DNA of 64,000 bases from Andrena cerasifolii (GCF_050908995.1 NC_135118.1:19229501-19293500), one strand, 5' to 3'. Shown: positions 1 through 11,659, numbered from the stretch's first letter. The notes: a model not told the origin generated them from the sequence alone. Numbers and translations are program-made.

Positions 1-596
1 GCGACGAGTTAACTCGTCCTCGCCGGTTAACAGGTTTAATGCGTGATCGGTGGTTTGCCCTGTATAACTTGAACGACATGACCCTCGAATGTTCCAGGAC
101 ACTCGATACCTGATTCTTTTCTTCCCTTTTCTGTTACAGAGGCTTCAGCGTCAGCGTTTGCGGTCGACAGCACATTTTCAAGCCAGTATCGGTGCAGGCT
201 ATGTGGTAAGTCGAGTTTTTCAAATGACGCAAATCGAAATATGTAGCTTAAAATTTACGAAGTATCCTTTGTATTTCTGTTCATTTACTTGTTAAGCTTT
301 CTAATCGATTCATTGTCAGAACAAAGTAACTTCATAGAAAAAAAACCCTTCATCCTTAGTGTTCTGTTTGGGACATTTTCACCTTTTAAGATTCGAGATA
401 CAGAATTGTAGGTACACCCAGATATATTGCGAGGTCTAGTAAACAAAGATAGTTGAACAGTTGGAGTAATCGTCGTACTTTTAAGCCTCAACATGTACCA
501 TTATAGCAAAGTATAGGTACATCGAGCAATAGCCAGGTTTAGGAAACGAGGATAGCTAAACACTTCAAGTTTCAAAGCAGTTCCAACCCTATTTAA

Positions 597-1173
597 TACC
601 TGGTTATACCCAGTCAGGCGGCCGGAAAGAGGTGAATGTTTGTGAATTTTTTTTGAAGAAGCGCAAGCGTATATTTTTACAAAACTTTTTGCGCTTAAGA
701 GAGTAACATTTAAAGAACATTTGGTAATTTTTTCGTAGAAAAATATTCACGTTTATGATAAAGTAACAACCGACATCCAAGAAGCATTTTTAAAAGTTTG
801 CTTCTGCGGAGAGCACTGCCATTCGGAACCAGATTATCTAAAATCAAAAAACAAAAAAGATTTCGTTAGTATATTAATGTATCTTCCGATCGACGGAGAG
901 AATTTAACGAAATCTTTTTTGTTTTTTTGATTTTAGATAATCTGGTTCCGAATGGCAGTGCTCTCCGTAAAACCAAATTTTTAAAAATGCTTATTGGATT
1001 CGGTTCTTATTTTATTATAAACGTAAATATTTTTCTACGAAAAAATTACCAAATGCTCTTCAAAGGTTGCTCTTTCAAGTGCAAAATGTTCTGTAACAAT
1101 ATATGCTTCTGATTTTTCAAAAAAAATTCACAAACATTCGCCTCTTTTCGGCCGCCTGACTGGGTATAACCCC
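597..1173. mobile_element. TTAA-flanked foldback MITE, copy A
   Basis: TTAA occurs at 593-596 and 1174-1177. The ends read tacctGGTTATACCCAG and GGGTATAACCCC. Each arm carries the same 160-190 bp module in inverted orientation (GTCAGGCGGCCG, GAATGTTTGTGAA, ATATTTTTACA, AAAAATATT.ACGTTTAT). In the centre, 811-967 is a second near-perfect palindrome (CTGCCATTCGGAACCAG...CTGGTTCCGAATGGCAG). No transposase is encoded. TTAA duplication suggests mobilisation by a piggyBac-type enzyme (inference). Confidence 0.8.
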
Positions 1174-1328
1174 TTAATCGATCGATTTGTACACCTCATC
1201 TTTCTTTGCCAATCACATTCCTTTTAATGGCATATGTGATAAGTTCATGAAGAGACTGACCTAACTTCTTATAGATTTCATTCGTTTATCAGAGTATCTT
1301 CATTTCTGAATATGATGCTACCTTTTGT

Positions 1329-1585
1329 ACCAGCGGCCATGGCCGTGATGGAAACACCGGTTCCCGTAAGATCACCGAAGTTAAACATCACGGAGCGGCG
1401 TACTGGGGAAAGATGGGTGACCATCACCTGTCTCCCGGTGCGTCGCTGCTGCTGGGACCCGAAGGAGAGAGGAGGGAAACAGGAAAAAAAAAATGACTAT
1501 CGTTCGTTGGGCAATATAAGTGAAATGCTTGAAACGCCATCCTGTGTGTTAAAAAAACACACAGGAAAACAAAAAATACAAATAC
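1329..1585 (+). mobile_element. 5S-rRNA-derived SINE, copy 1
   Basis: The head aligns with 5S rRNA: AACACCGGTTC.CGTAAGATC, ACCGAAGTTAA, then the C-box-like AGATGGGTGACC. This is the internal RNA polymerase III promoter region. A C/T- and GCTGCTG-containing middle and a unique tail (TTCGTTGGGCAATATAAG, TTGAAACGCCATCC) follow, then an A-rich end. The copy is flanked by the duplication ATGCTACCTTTTGT / ATGCTACCATTTGT (1315-1328, 1586-1599), the mark of LINE-mediated retroposition. Confidence 0.88.
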
Positions 1586-2165
1586 ATGCTACCATTTGTT
1601 TGATCAGAACAAGAGGGTGGTTAAGTTTAATTTCACTGCCAAAGGACGTTCTGTGACCACTTCCTACCTGGCAATACTGAACAGCATACCTTCTTTATAA
1701 ACGAAAAGGCCAAATTGCTTACCAGTAAGCTTAATTTCTGTGTCGTTTCTAAGATAAACGATTCAATTGACCGAGAACGGCCATTGTCGCGAACCTAATA
1801 ACCATGACTAATAAATAACGTCGCGTAATTGCGATAGATGGTCCGAGACGACACCCACGGAAGACGCACAGAGTCGACCTACAGTCAGAACGGGCGCGAA
1901 AGGATCCGACCCACGTGCACGCGGAACACGATCGATCTTTCAAATGGAACTAATAATAAGTCCACTTCTCTTGTATCGCAGCTGCATCTTACCTTTCTCT
2001 GCTCGAGTAGTGCACTCACACCGAGGACAGTTGCGTTTTACAAAGAGGAGTTGGAACCAAGACCAGTGTTCTTTTCAACGAAACTGGCCAAGCAACTGGT
2101 AACTGGAAAATGAAAATATCTCGATATTTTGCAGAAATAAAATTCAGGTGGCCCCAGTGACGTAG

Positions 2166-2860
2166 ATACTAGGGTTTGTCGGTTTTTATTTATGAATTGG
2201 TAAAATTCGAAAACCGGGTTTTAAATTTAAAAAAAAAAAACGGTTTTATGTATTAGAATTAATATGCAGAAATTAATAATTATTTAATTAGAAACGTTAA
2301 CATTTTTACTTGAAACTCGCCTGTTTCAAACTGTTATATAAAGGTTCTGACTGAAAGAGTTATTCAGAACCTTTATTCGGAATAACCGTTATAAAGAACC
2401 TAAATATCAGACTATATAAGTATAAGTTACGGTTCCTATATAGCTCTATAACTTTTATATTTTAGGTTCTATAACTTTTATTTTTTAGGTTCTATATTAG
2501 TTAGAAAGCGGTTATAGAACCGATTCTTGTAACGATTGTACAGAATTTTACAGTAAATGTAATCAGAACCTAAAAAATAAAACTTATAGAACCTAAAAAA
2601 TAAAACTTATAGAACCTAAAAAATAAAACTTATAGGACCTAAAAAATAAAAGTTATAGGACCTAAAAAATAAAAGTTATAGAACCTAAAAAATAAAAGTT
2701 ATAGAACCTAAAAAATAGAAGTTACAGAGCTATATAGGAACCGTAACTTATACTTATATAGCCTGATATTTAGCTTCTTTATAACGGTTATTCCGAATAA
2801 AGGTTCTTCATAACTCTTTCAAGAACCGAAATTTTTATAATAACAGTTTCAAGCCCCGAT
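2166..2860. mobile_element. Palindromic element with 23-bp tandem units
   Basis: A terminus-like module TAGGGTTTGTCGGTTTTT at about 2171 leads into a long imperfect palindrome (about 2311-2860) whose arms pair around GGTTCCTATATAGCTCT / AGAGCTATATAGGAACC. The right arm contains about seven 23-bp units (AGAACCTAAAAAATAAAACT) at 2565-2725; the left arm has two to three inverted units. The module at 2171-2330 recurs inverted at 29670-29835. No protein is encoded. Confidence 0.7.
2565..2725. repeat. Tandem 23-bp repeat (7 units)
   Basis: The unit AGAACCTAAAAAATAAAACT plus TAT is repeated seven times with few substitutions. The last units carry AAAGTTAT instead of AAACTTAT. Confidence 0.9.
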
Positions 2861-3239
2861 CCTAACTGAACGAAATGAAAAAATTAACGATAAATAAATG
2901 ACTTCATTCAGAAAATGTTTTGTGTCGCGTTTCGACCCGAAATGCCCCACTGTGCGTCGTGCAACCACAGGAACAATATTATCAATATTTCCCAACGTAT
3001 TAAAAGAATTAATGCTTGTACAAACAAAACGATTCATTTCCTTCGAATCATACCATCGCATGTACCTATGTTGACAAACAGAAACGCGCAGAGGATTTTC
3101 TGAAAACCGAGTTACACCCCACTCTGTATAATTAAAAACTGTCCAAGTAAGATCGAGTATGGGTTCATTTCTACCTGAAATCCTGGCCCAGTCACTGGCA
3201 ATACTTTCATAGAGATGTAATAGAAAACCGAAATGTTAA

Positions 3240-3760
3240 TTCTCGGTGCTTTGGGGGAGGGTTTTTCAAAAATGTCGACGTGAAAACACGTCGGACCAGC
3301 GCGTGCAGGATGGGAGTCTCTCGGCGCGTAAACACGGCCACGTCAGTGAGAGCGTTAAAAAGAAATTCCCGCCCAGGGAATTCGCACCCTTCTCCCCTGC
3401 GCTTAGATTCGCCACGTGCTCGCCAAAAGGGCGCATTGCGCGGAGCGAGGCCACTTTTCGGCTGGGTAGAATGCTGGAAAGGAAGAATCGAGGCGCAACC
3501 GAGATCCTTATCGACGCGGAAGAGGATCAAGCTGAATGGAAGGAAAAATGAAGCGTGGGCCGTGGCTTAATTGGTCGGCATCGCAATTGTCTTGTGCCAC
3601 GGGTGGACGATGAGGAACTTTCTTGCCTGCCCAACCTCTTCCGCTCGTGGATTTTTCAACGCGGGTGAAAACGCGTCCCGATCTTCCCACGCGAACCTTA
3701 CATCCTTGCGATTATGCCTGACGGCCCCTTTTGTTCTCGCGCTTCCCCTTTAGAAACTGG
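3240..3760. other. GC-rich island, no gene recognised
   Basis: Open frames of 60-107 codons exist on both strands, mutually overlapping. This pattern is typical of GC-rich non-coding DNA with few stop codons. No family motif, signal peptide or splice-consistent pair was seen. Confidence 0.5.
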
Positions 3761-3885
3761 TCTGTGCAATTTGGCCGCTAGGTCGGATTTCGATTTCTGA
3801 CTCTAATAATGACCGATGGGACTGATCGAACAGTTTCTCACGGTTCTCAGGAAATTCGATGATCAAACACCGTAGGTAGTTTTTT

Positions 3886-4225
3886 AAGTAACTAGCGTCC
3901 CCCGCGTCGGCTTCGAGATACTAGCGTGACTGCTTCGTGTTTATTAGAATTAATATATTTTAAGGAAATTAAGTATTTAAAAAAAAAAGGTTAATTTCTT
4001 CATAATATTTTGGAGAAGAGAACATTCTCTCCTTTGGGAGATGTACTTTTCCTTCGACGCAACATATACCAGGCGCTTCTTCTTTGCATGTTAATAACGT
4101 AGCCTATGTCCGTCCTAGAGTATCCAGGAATAACGTGTTAAAATTTCAGGAAGATCGGTTCGATAGGTCTTGAGTTTTGCGCGACATAAAAATCGGCTCT
4201 CTCTTTATATAATAGTGTAGATGCA
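3886..4225. mobile_element. CTAGCGTCCC-family dispersed repeat, internally deleted
   Basis: It begins ACTAGCGTCCCCCGCGTCGG and shares TTATTAGAATTAATAT with the copies at 15.07 and 25.68 kb. After the TTTCTTCATAATATTT block it jumps to the 3' block (CATGTTAATAACG, ATCGGTTCGATAGGTCTTGA, ATAAAAATCGGCTCTCTC). The middle 600 bp present in the 25.7-kb copy is absent. TE class was not assigned. Confidence 0.65.
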
Positions 4226-4291
4226 GATGCAGTGACTTCGGTACATGGGTTAGGCGAGGATAAACAGCTTTCTGTTAATCAAACATGTACT

Positions 4292-4522
4292 GTAGGGTAA
4301 ATGTTCCAATTGCTGCCAGCGTCCTTATTACTGCCACTTCATTTGTTTTACTTAATAAACACGCAACGTATAAAGAATAGTGTAAAAAAGAATTTATCAT
4401 AAAATTGGCACTGTTCTTCTTATTATAATAGCACATTACTTTATACGTTACGTTTTTATTAAGTGGAATAAATAAAGTGGCAGTAATAGGGACACTGACG
4501 GTAAATGGGACATCTACCCTAC
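4292..4522. mobile_element. Palindromic MITE (231 bp)
   Basis: The inverted ends are GTAGGGTAAATGTTCC and GGGACATCTACCCTAC. The arms also pair at TTATTACTGCCACTT / AAGTGGCAGTAATAG and ACTTAATAAACACG / CGTTTTTATTAAGT. Target-site duplication is unclear. Confidence 0.75.
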
Positions 4523-5089
4523 GTAAAGCTGAAGTATTTGGTCACTTGTTACATGTACGTTTGATAGCAGAGAATATATTACAGAATAAAACATAACAGT
4601 TGATTATTGCTTGCCTTCGTCAAATTACTACTTCTCTTTTTATCTTGGTATATTGGATTTGCCACTTTAATCAATAGATAAGCCTATCACTGCTACTTTT
4701 TATGCGATCGAACTGTTCATATCCTGATAGCTTGTATTCCATTTCTGCGCTTTAGAATTGTTTAATGGCATTTGATTTTTGGCAATTTTGTAAATATTTT
4801 ATGATTGGTCATGTCGCTGGCAATTGTTTTGCTGTCAAGAAAACGTTTGTACGACCAAAATGAACAGCTGTGTCTCAGGGAAGAGGAGCCTTTGATAAAA
4901 TCCCTTTAATTTTGTTTGACAAAAATCTTCGTGGCTCAGCTTTGACACCGACTTGCACTAATAAACTCTCCAAATACTTGACAAATAATTTTCACGAGAA
5001 CTTCAAAATATATACTTTCGAATATACTACCGTTTATTTAAAAAAAAAGTCTTCGAATTTAAAAAAAAAATTCTGAATATACTTGCGTT

Positions 5090-5121
5090 TTCAGACCTTG
5101 CAGGTAGGCATAACCCCTTAA
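5090..5121. mobile_element. Fragment: end of the TTAA foldback family
   Basis: The sequence CAGGTAGGCATAACCCC followed by TTAA resembles the right terminus of copies A and B. An opposite end was not found, so this is a solo terminus or a diverged copy. Confidence 0.4.
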
Positions 5122-5539
5122 CGACAGCTGGATAATGGAGTTCGTGACACGAATATCTAACAATATAGAAGTGCTAATACCCTTATGTACATACAGAATA
5201 AATAATGAATCCTCTGATGTATAGAACTGTGAAAGTATCGATACCTACTGATCGCATAAAAAAAAACTAACATAAAGAATCAATACTTACTAATATTATT
5301 TGATTATCGCATATTCACACATACTTTTCACACAGGTTTGCATACTTTGCTGCTGGGAATCAATAAATAAAAACTATCATTCCCATAAATACCCAATACT
5401 ATCTTCTGTTAATCTCAAGTTGAGCCAATTAAATAAAATTAAATTCTCCTCTAACACTCCACCTCTGAAATGTCGAAAGAAAAAACAATTCCTTGGAATT
5501 AATCGTCCAAGTACGTTTCATCCTTCAGGTTCTGAGTTT

Positions 5540-6048
5540 TAATTGCTAAATAGAATAATTGATTTTCCACGTAGGAGCAAGATTCAATCGATTCGTCAAT
5601 TGTCGAGGGGTTTGCACGATAACGTTTCGCGTGAGACTGCGCTGACAACTTTGATGTTGGTATCAATCGTTCCCCTCCACCATGTCGCCAAACTCTCTGC
5701 CAGTCCGCATCACTGGTGGCCAGATACCAGCCCCCTAGACGCGTATCCGTCAGTGACTCTATTGTCGAGAAACACGTGGCGAGGACCGTTACGGCACAGA
5801 CGAGAACTCCGTCGGTCTATCGTCGTTGACGTTCTCGTCGTGGTCGTCCTATTTTTGGAGAAGCCTCGTTGGGCTCGACCATCCACGTGGTGGGGTTGCT
5901 CGCGACCATGGACCATCGACCGCGCCATTTATGGGCGCGTCGCGACGCATGGTCACTTTGCCGAATCGCGCTCTGTTGACCCTGAAACCCTGCTTCCACC
6001 CCCAACCGTTAATTCGACGCTGCATGCTGCACTTTTATGCGGGCATAG
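5540..6048. other. GC-rich island, no gene recognised
   Basis: A 169-codon + frame and shorter overlapping frames on both strands lack recognisable motifs. Could be an unannotated exon or regulatory island; nothing here decides it. Confidence 0.4.
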
Positions 6049-6049
6049 G

Positions 6050-6235
6050 TAACTCACGACGGAACTTCGATAACCCGAAAATTTCGATTTTTTTTTTAAA
6101 TGCGCAGGTTTGTAGGGGACCTCAATAAAAGTACCAGACAATTTTTCTTTTGCTACTCTTTGGTTCCTCAGGGTGCAAACAACCCTTAAAGATTAATGCA
6201 CGTTTCATTATGTACGTTAAACTATGCATCTTCAT
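6050..6235. repeat. Dispersed repeat, uninterrupted relative of the 37.4-kb copy
   Basis: Blocks shared with 37377-37800 include CGATAACCCGAAAATT, TGCGCAGG / CTGCAGGC, TCAATA.AAGTA, CAGACAATTTTTCTTTTGC and ACTCTTTGGTTCCTC...CCTTAAAG. Here no SINE interrupts the CTACTCTTTGG junction, so it acts as an empty-site control. Confidence 0.65.
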
Positions 6236-7538
6236 CGTTTATAAACTGTATTGCAAATTAATTTAAACGTAAAAATATGTTTTTTTTTTATCTTCAAATA
6301 AGTACTTAACGACTGGTCACATAGAATAGCCTGTTTTTGCAGACTTTTTCTAGGAGAAATGAAATAAATATTAGCATTTAACGTAACCAGATTTAAACAT
6401 GTTAGATGTCTTCGTTTAAAATCTCATCCCACAATTTTTCAGTGCATTCTCAATCACAGCAATTTCTACAAAGTGCAGTTTATTTGAAATTGAAATACAA
6501 GAATTTTCAGCAATGGTTAAGCAAATACGTATGGCAGGCGTCGCGCGGTGCGTTAATTAAAATTAAAGAATGACTGTAAACGAGACGCGAAGTTTGCCCT
6601 CGTTGAATTAAAAGATTCTCCTAAGTGAACGAATAATTCATTTAATTTGAAAAATCTTCGATTAAAAAACCGTAATTTATATTTAGGCAGGCGTGTTTTT
6701 ATAGTTTCTACAAAATCGACTGTACGCGAACTACGTGGCCTCGTGAAAACAGCAAGTTCCTCACCCCTGTTTTAGTGATCCTGAAACCCTTTCGCGGATG
6801 GTGGGATAAAGATTTGCAAGATATTTTCATGCATTCTGAGTGCAGCGCCTTGACACAGAAATCCTGGGCAGGCTTCTAGGTGATCCAGGAATCGTGCCAG
6901 TTGAAGGATCTTAATTAATGCGCATAACCTAATTAATCCGCGGTCGCCTTGCGTCCGAGACCAGTCACCGAAATTGCTATGAAGTTTTTGCCCTTCCTAC
7001 TTCGTCCCGATCCCGAGGCTCCTTGAGCGAAGCATCAAAAAGGCGTGCCCCACATGGGCGGGCAATAAATAATTATCACGCTCCGCGTCACTATTTACAT
7101 AGCTAATTAACGATCGCCGGCGAACAGAGCGTGGAGCTGCTCTGGTGGGAGGGGGCCGGGCGGCGGAGCTGGGATATATTTTACGTTCGCCAGTTACTTT
7201 CACTGCTGTCGCGCTGCACGTCGATTCGTAATGCTATCCGCGTGTTAGGTAATCGATGAATAACGAAGCGACAGCGCGGAAAGAAAGCGGTAATTCGACA
7301 GGAAATTTCGCGTTTGGCGCGCTTCGTGAATGGGACGTGGGATTCTGCGCGATTGGAGGGGGGTGTCTAGTAGCGATAGAAGCTATGCCGTGGATAGTAT
7401 CGGAACGTGAAAAGAATCGTTGAATCTTGCGCGGATATTTTGAGGAACCGCAGGAATGCTTATAAGCATTATATTATTGGAATAAAAACATTATTCACAG
7501 ATGTTACCGATTCCGAACAGAGTATGTAGCTTGGAATC

Positions 7539-7990
7539 TTAACCCTCGCTTGCAGGTGGCTGGGTCATTTCTGACCCGTATAACCAGATGCTTTCGGGAG
7601 AGAACAAGTGTATTATTAAGATATATTCGATTTTGTAATTTCAATTATCCAGTATAGTTTTTGTAGTTAGGTATGCTTTATCACAGTTTTGATAGTAAAA
7701 AATAAAAACAGAAAGGGAAACCTGCACATAGTCCAGATGTTTTATTTGTATGTAATAATTGCCAACAATACGTTTTTAACATACATGCAATGAAAGAAAG
7801 TGGAACTTAGTGTATACTGTGTAATAATAATGATAGGTAAATAATTTTTTTTTATAACATTTCCAAGTGTAGTTCCCTGCGTTTTGCCCCAATGTAACAG
7901 TAATATTCGCTTAAAAAATAAAATTGTTTATGTACTTTTTCATGGGTCAAAGTTGACCCACCTGTAGTAGTAGTAAACTTCCACCCCTAG
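7539..7990. mobile_element. TTAACCCT terminus with GGGTCA..TGACCC palindromes
   Basis: TTAA at 7539-7542 is followed by CCCTCGCTTGCAGG and the short palindrome GGGTCATTTCTGACCC (7562-7577). A second palindrome GGGTCAAAGTTGACCC sits at 7944-7959, followed by CACCTGTAGTAG. This pairing suggests a small TTAA-type element. The right boundary is not clear. Confidence 0.45.
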
Positions 7991-8105
7991 TAAAGCTTGA
8001 TTGGTGCGATGACTAGTTTATAAGTTATTTGTTTATTAATATTTTTTTTCTATAGTATGGAGTAATGTTAATGCTTATTTAAATCTATAATCTTTATCTA
8101 CTGTT

Positions 8106-8368
8106 ACCAGCGGCCGTAGCCGTGATGGAAACACCGGTTCTCGTTAGATCACCGAAGATGTTAAGCATCACGGGGCGGGGTACTGGAGAAAGATGGGAGA
8201 CCACCACCTTTCTCCCGGTACGCTGCTGCTGCTGCTGGGACTTGAAAGAAAGAGGAGGGAAAAAAGAATGGGACTATAGTTCGTTGGTCAATATAAGCAA
8301 AAATAAGCTTGAAACGCTATCCAGCTTAAACACACAGGAGAAACAATAAAACATAAAACAACAACATA
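8106..8368 (+). mobile_element. 5S-rRNA-derived SINE, copy 2
   Basis: It has the same layout as copy 1: 5S-like head (ACCAGCGGCCGTAGCC, ACACCGGTTCTCGTTAGATC, GTTAAGCATCACGGGGCGG, AGATGGGAGACC), a GCTGCTGCTGCTGGGAC linker, the tail TTCGTTGGTCAATATAAGC and an A-rich 3' end. The flanking direct repeat TATCTACTGTT lies at 8095-8105 and 8369-8379. Confidence 0.9.
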
Positions 8369-8389
8369 TATCTACTGTTTCAGTTTTAA

Positions 8390-10240
8390 GCAGGGCCAGG
8401 AAACACAGTTTTAGGTATATATCGTGGTCAGTGAATGTTAGTTTTTACAGGTGGTCCATGAACACCCCACGAGGATACTTATGCTTCAGAAATTCACGTG
8501 CGCGCTGCGGGTTTAAAGGGGTATTCTAGTCTAGACACTCATTTTGAAGGTGATATTTGGAAATTAATTCTGGAAAACCTATCGCACCTACAGTACAGAG
8601 ATTTTGCACACGTATTTAGTAGTGTTTGAACTATCAACACAAATTTTTGGAATGCGGTATATTGAAATTTGAACAAGTTACACGCCGAAGCGCAGGTCAT
8701 GTCACCAGACAACGACCCCATCGGGCGCGCGAATTGCGGCCGCCCTAGTCATCTGAAACGAAAGTACCAAAGATTTTTTTAATCTATATTTTAGTGTAGT
8801 TATCGCCCGATAACTAAAACTAAATAAACTAAAACCCCATTGAGACCCCATTGATGAGGTTTTGCCATCCCCCAAGCCCCAAAAGGTGAGATCTTAGTTT
8901 ATTTTCATAAAGAATAAGAGTTTTCATTAACTTTAATTTAGGTCTGGTCCGAAACTACACATTTTTAGAAGATGCTCGAATTTGTTTTGAATCGATTGGA
9001 ACCTCCGTTTTTGAGTTATCACTGCAAAACAAAAGAAACTTTTTCTCAAAACGCCTATTTAATAATTCATCTGTAGCGTCGTATATAATGCATATTTTTT
9101 ACTAAACAAACGTGCTTTTTAAAGCTTATGATGTCAATAAACTTCATGCCAAAGAACAAGTCTCAGTCTCAATTGGTTTCTTTGTAATTAATTGAAACAA
9201 AAATGCTTAATTTTAGACAGGAACGACTGCCTAGTACCCTTAAGCCCCTATAACTCTGGGGGCTTTTAGAATTTCACCTTAACATTTTAGGGACATATTT
9301 TCGAAACGCAAAAATAAATTATTATAAAATCAACAAAGAAAAAAAATCGAATTTTTGGGTAGAATATCGCCTTAATGTGCTAAATCTGTAGTAGGGTGCG
9401 TGTCTGGACAAAAAGTGACCCAGCTAACAAGCTATTTTACAATAGTGCAGATTTCCTATGACGCATTGTTCGATTCAACAGGTTTTTCTTCACGCCGGCA
9501 TAAAAGACGTCGAGTTTGCCAGTTTTCAGGTCACCTCCAACAGGTTTGGGTGTGGTGAGCGCCCAGCGATAAGTGTTCCTCTTTCTCGGCCATGCAAAAC
9601 GAGTCGCCTCCGATTTTAATTATCTCGCACCGTAGATTGCGTCGAAAGGAGGTGAGACGAAGGAAAGAAGTTGATAAAACAGGGGGAGCCGACGTGATTA
9701 CTGAAATGAATGTCAACACTTCCTCCCTACATCATGCTACCAATTAATTGCTCGCTGTATCTGTCGATGGGTCAATCACTGTTCATGGAAGGCAGAAACC
9801 CTAAAGGCTTTTTCACACACGGCACTTTTGTACTCGCTTCACTTCACATAGGCAACGTTATGTTATTTCTTTTTATTGTCCAACTCATTCGCTCGTTAAT
9901 CGAGCAGAGATCTTTTGCTCAGTGTTGCACTTAGCAAATAAACAACTCAGAAGAAGGAACAAATTTAGTTCTATTCAGTGTTCCTGATTTCTCGATATTT
10001 TTTGTTTCTCGAGAAATCAGAAATGAGATCATATTTCTTGAGAATTCTCGAGAAATTGAAAAAAATATTGCAAAAATTATATTTTTGGAATAATGTTGAT
10101 AATATTTATCAAAAACACAAGAAACTTTAACTACATGATTATTCCTGTCTAATTTATACAAAACTTGTGTAAATGAAAAAAATAGATATTAAATATAATT
10201 GGTAAATTTATTTATTTAATACGAAATTTATACAAAGCAA
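8390..10240. other. Gene-free stretch
   Basis: AT-rich with no convincing frame. A cluster of TTCTCGAGAA-like palindromes (9990-10060: TTTCTCGAGAAATC, GAATTCTCGAGAAATT) precedes the 340-bp array and may be part of a transposon. Confidence 0.5.
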
Positions 10241-10299
10241 AACATTACTTTTTGGTTTTAAAATTTATTTTTAAATAGCACAATGCGTCTAATGTAGCG

Positions 10300-11640
10300 A
10301 AGAAGCTCTCGAGAGTATTTCTCGCAAGTGGACATACGTCCGAGAGTGACTGTAGAAGAGCGACGTTCAACTCTGAGACAGCGGACGCGTTGCAATTTGC
10401 TCTCGAGTGGATAAATAATAATATTACTATCCGACAGTTGCTTCCGAAATACGAACCCCAGGTTCGTACTCTGCGAGTGCTGTAGGCTCGCGTCGCGGCA
10501 GACACGGTGTTGCCAGATAAGTGTTGCGAGGCACGGCGTTGCCAGAGAAGTGTTGCTAGGCGGTTAGCCGGGAGAAATGCGCGGCCGAGGCAGTCTGCGC
10601 CGAGCCAAGTGGCGAGACACATTTTATGTACGCCATTTATTAACCAACTCAAAATATATAACTATTTCATTTCATCCACCCAGCAATTCCTCTTTCTACG
10701 TTGCTTCTTTCTCTTTTTTAAAATATTATAAGCAATAATCAAAGCACTAAGTTTTCGTTTATCCATAATCACGGCCTCACTTCGTTCGTAGCTTAAAAGA
10801 AACCGAAAGAAACTGCAGAGAGTAGGCTCGCGTCGCGGCAGACAAGGTGTTGCCAGATAGGTGCTGCGAGGCACGGCGTTGCCAGAGAAGTGTTGCTAGG
10901 CGGTTAGCCGGGAGAAATGCGCGGCCGAGGCAGTCTGCGCCGAGCCAAGTGGTGAGACACATTTTATGTACGCCATTTATTAACCAACTCAAAATATATA
11001 ACTATTTCATTTCATCCACCCAGCAATTCCTCTTTCTACGTTGCTTCTTTCTCTTTTTTAAAATATTATAAGCAATAATCGAAGCACTAAGTTTTCGCAC
11101 ATCCATAATCACGGCCTCACTTCGTTCGTAGCTTAAAATAAACCGAAAGAAACTGCAGAGAGTAGGCTCGCGTCGCGGCAGACACGGTGTTGCCAGATAA
11201 GTGTTGCGAGGCACGGCGTTGCCAGAGAAGTGTTGCTAGGCGGTTAGCCGGGAGAACTGCGCGGCCGAGGCAGTCTGCGCCGAGCCAAGTAGCGAGACAC
11301 ATTTTATGTACGCCATTTATTAACCAACTCAAAATATATAACTATTTCATTTCATCCACCCAGCAATTTCTCTTTCTACGTTGCTTCTTTCTCTTTTTTA
11401 AAATATTATAAGCAATAATCAAAGCACTAAGTTTTCGCTTATCCATCATCACGGCCTCACTTCGTTCGTAGCTTAAAAGAAACCGAGAGAAACTGTTCTA
11501 TCGGATAGTAAGCTCTCCGCGAGTTTTCTATCGCCTACCTGAGGGTAAAAAATTTTCGAAATTGCTCTCAAGTGGACACACAATTTGAGAGGTAACTATT
11601 GAGAGTAACTTGCGCGAGTTCTCTCAAGTGGACGCGTACC
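10300..11640. mobile_element. Element with three 340-bp tandem units and subterminal AGTGGA motifs
   Basis: A core array is flanked on both sides by scattered copies of CTCTCAAGTGGA-like motifs (about 10318, 10400, 11562, 11619) in the same orientation, plus CTCTCGAGAG palindromes. This resembles the subterminal repeats of cut-and-paste elements. Minus-strand frames of 70-135 codons in the units (MSWLINGVHKMCLATWLGAD) are repeated because the DNA is repeated, with no family match. Confidence 0.55.
10482..11500. repeat. 340-bp tandem repeat, three copies
   Basis: Units start at about 10482, 10822 and 11162 with GTAGGCTCGCGTCGCGGCAG and repeat exactly every 340 bp with few substitutions. Each holds a GC-rich half and an AT-rich half ending near CTTCGTTCGTAGCTTAAAA. 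The high identity implies recent amplification. Confidence 0.95.
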
Positions 11641-11659
11641 TTAAGAGAAAGGAATCGAG

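Noticed and set aside
1329..1450. Functional 5S rRNA gene
   Set aside because: The 5S-like part is diverged, extends into a SINE tail and has target-site duplications, so it is a retroposon rather than an rRNA gene.
10245..11332. Repeated minus-strand frames MSWLINGVHKMCLATWLG...
   Set aside because: They recur only because the 340-bp DNA unit recurs. They differ in length and C-terminus and have no family match.
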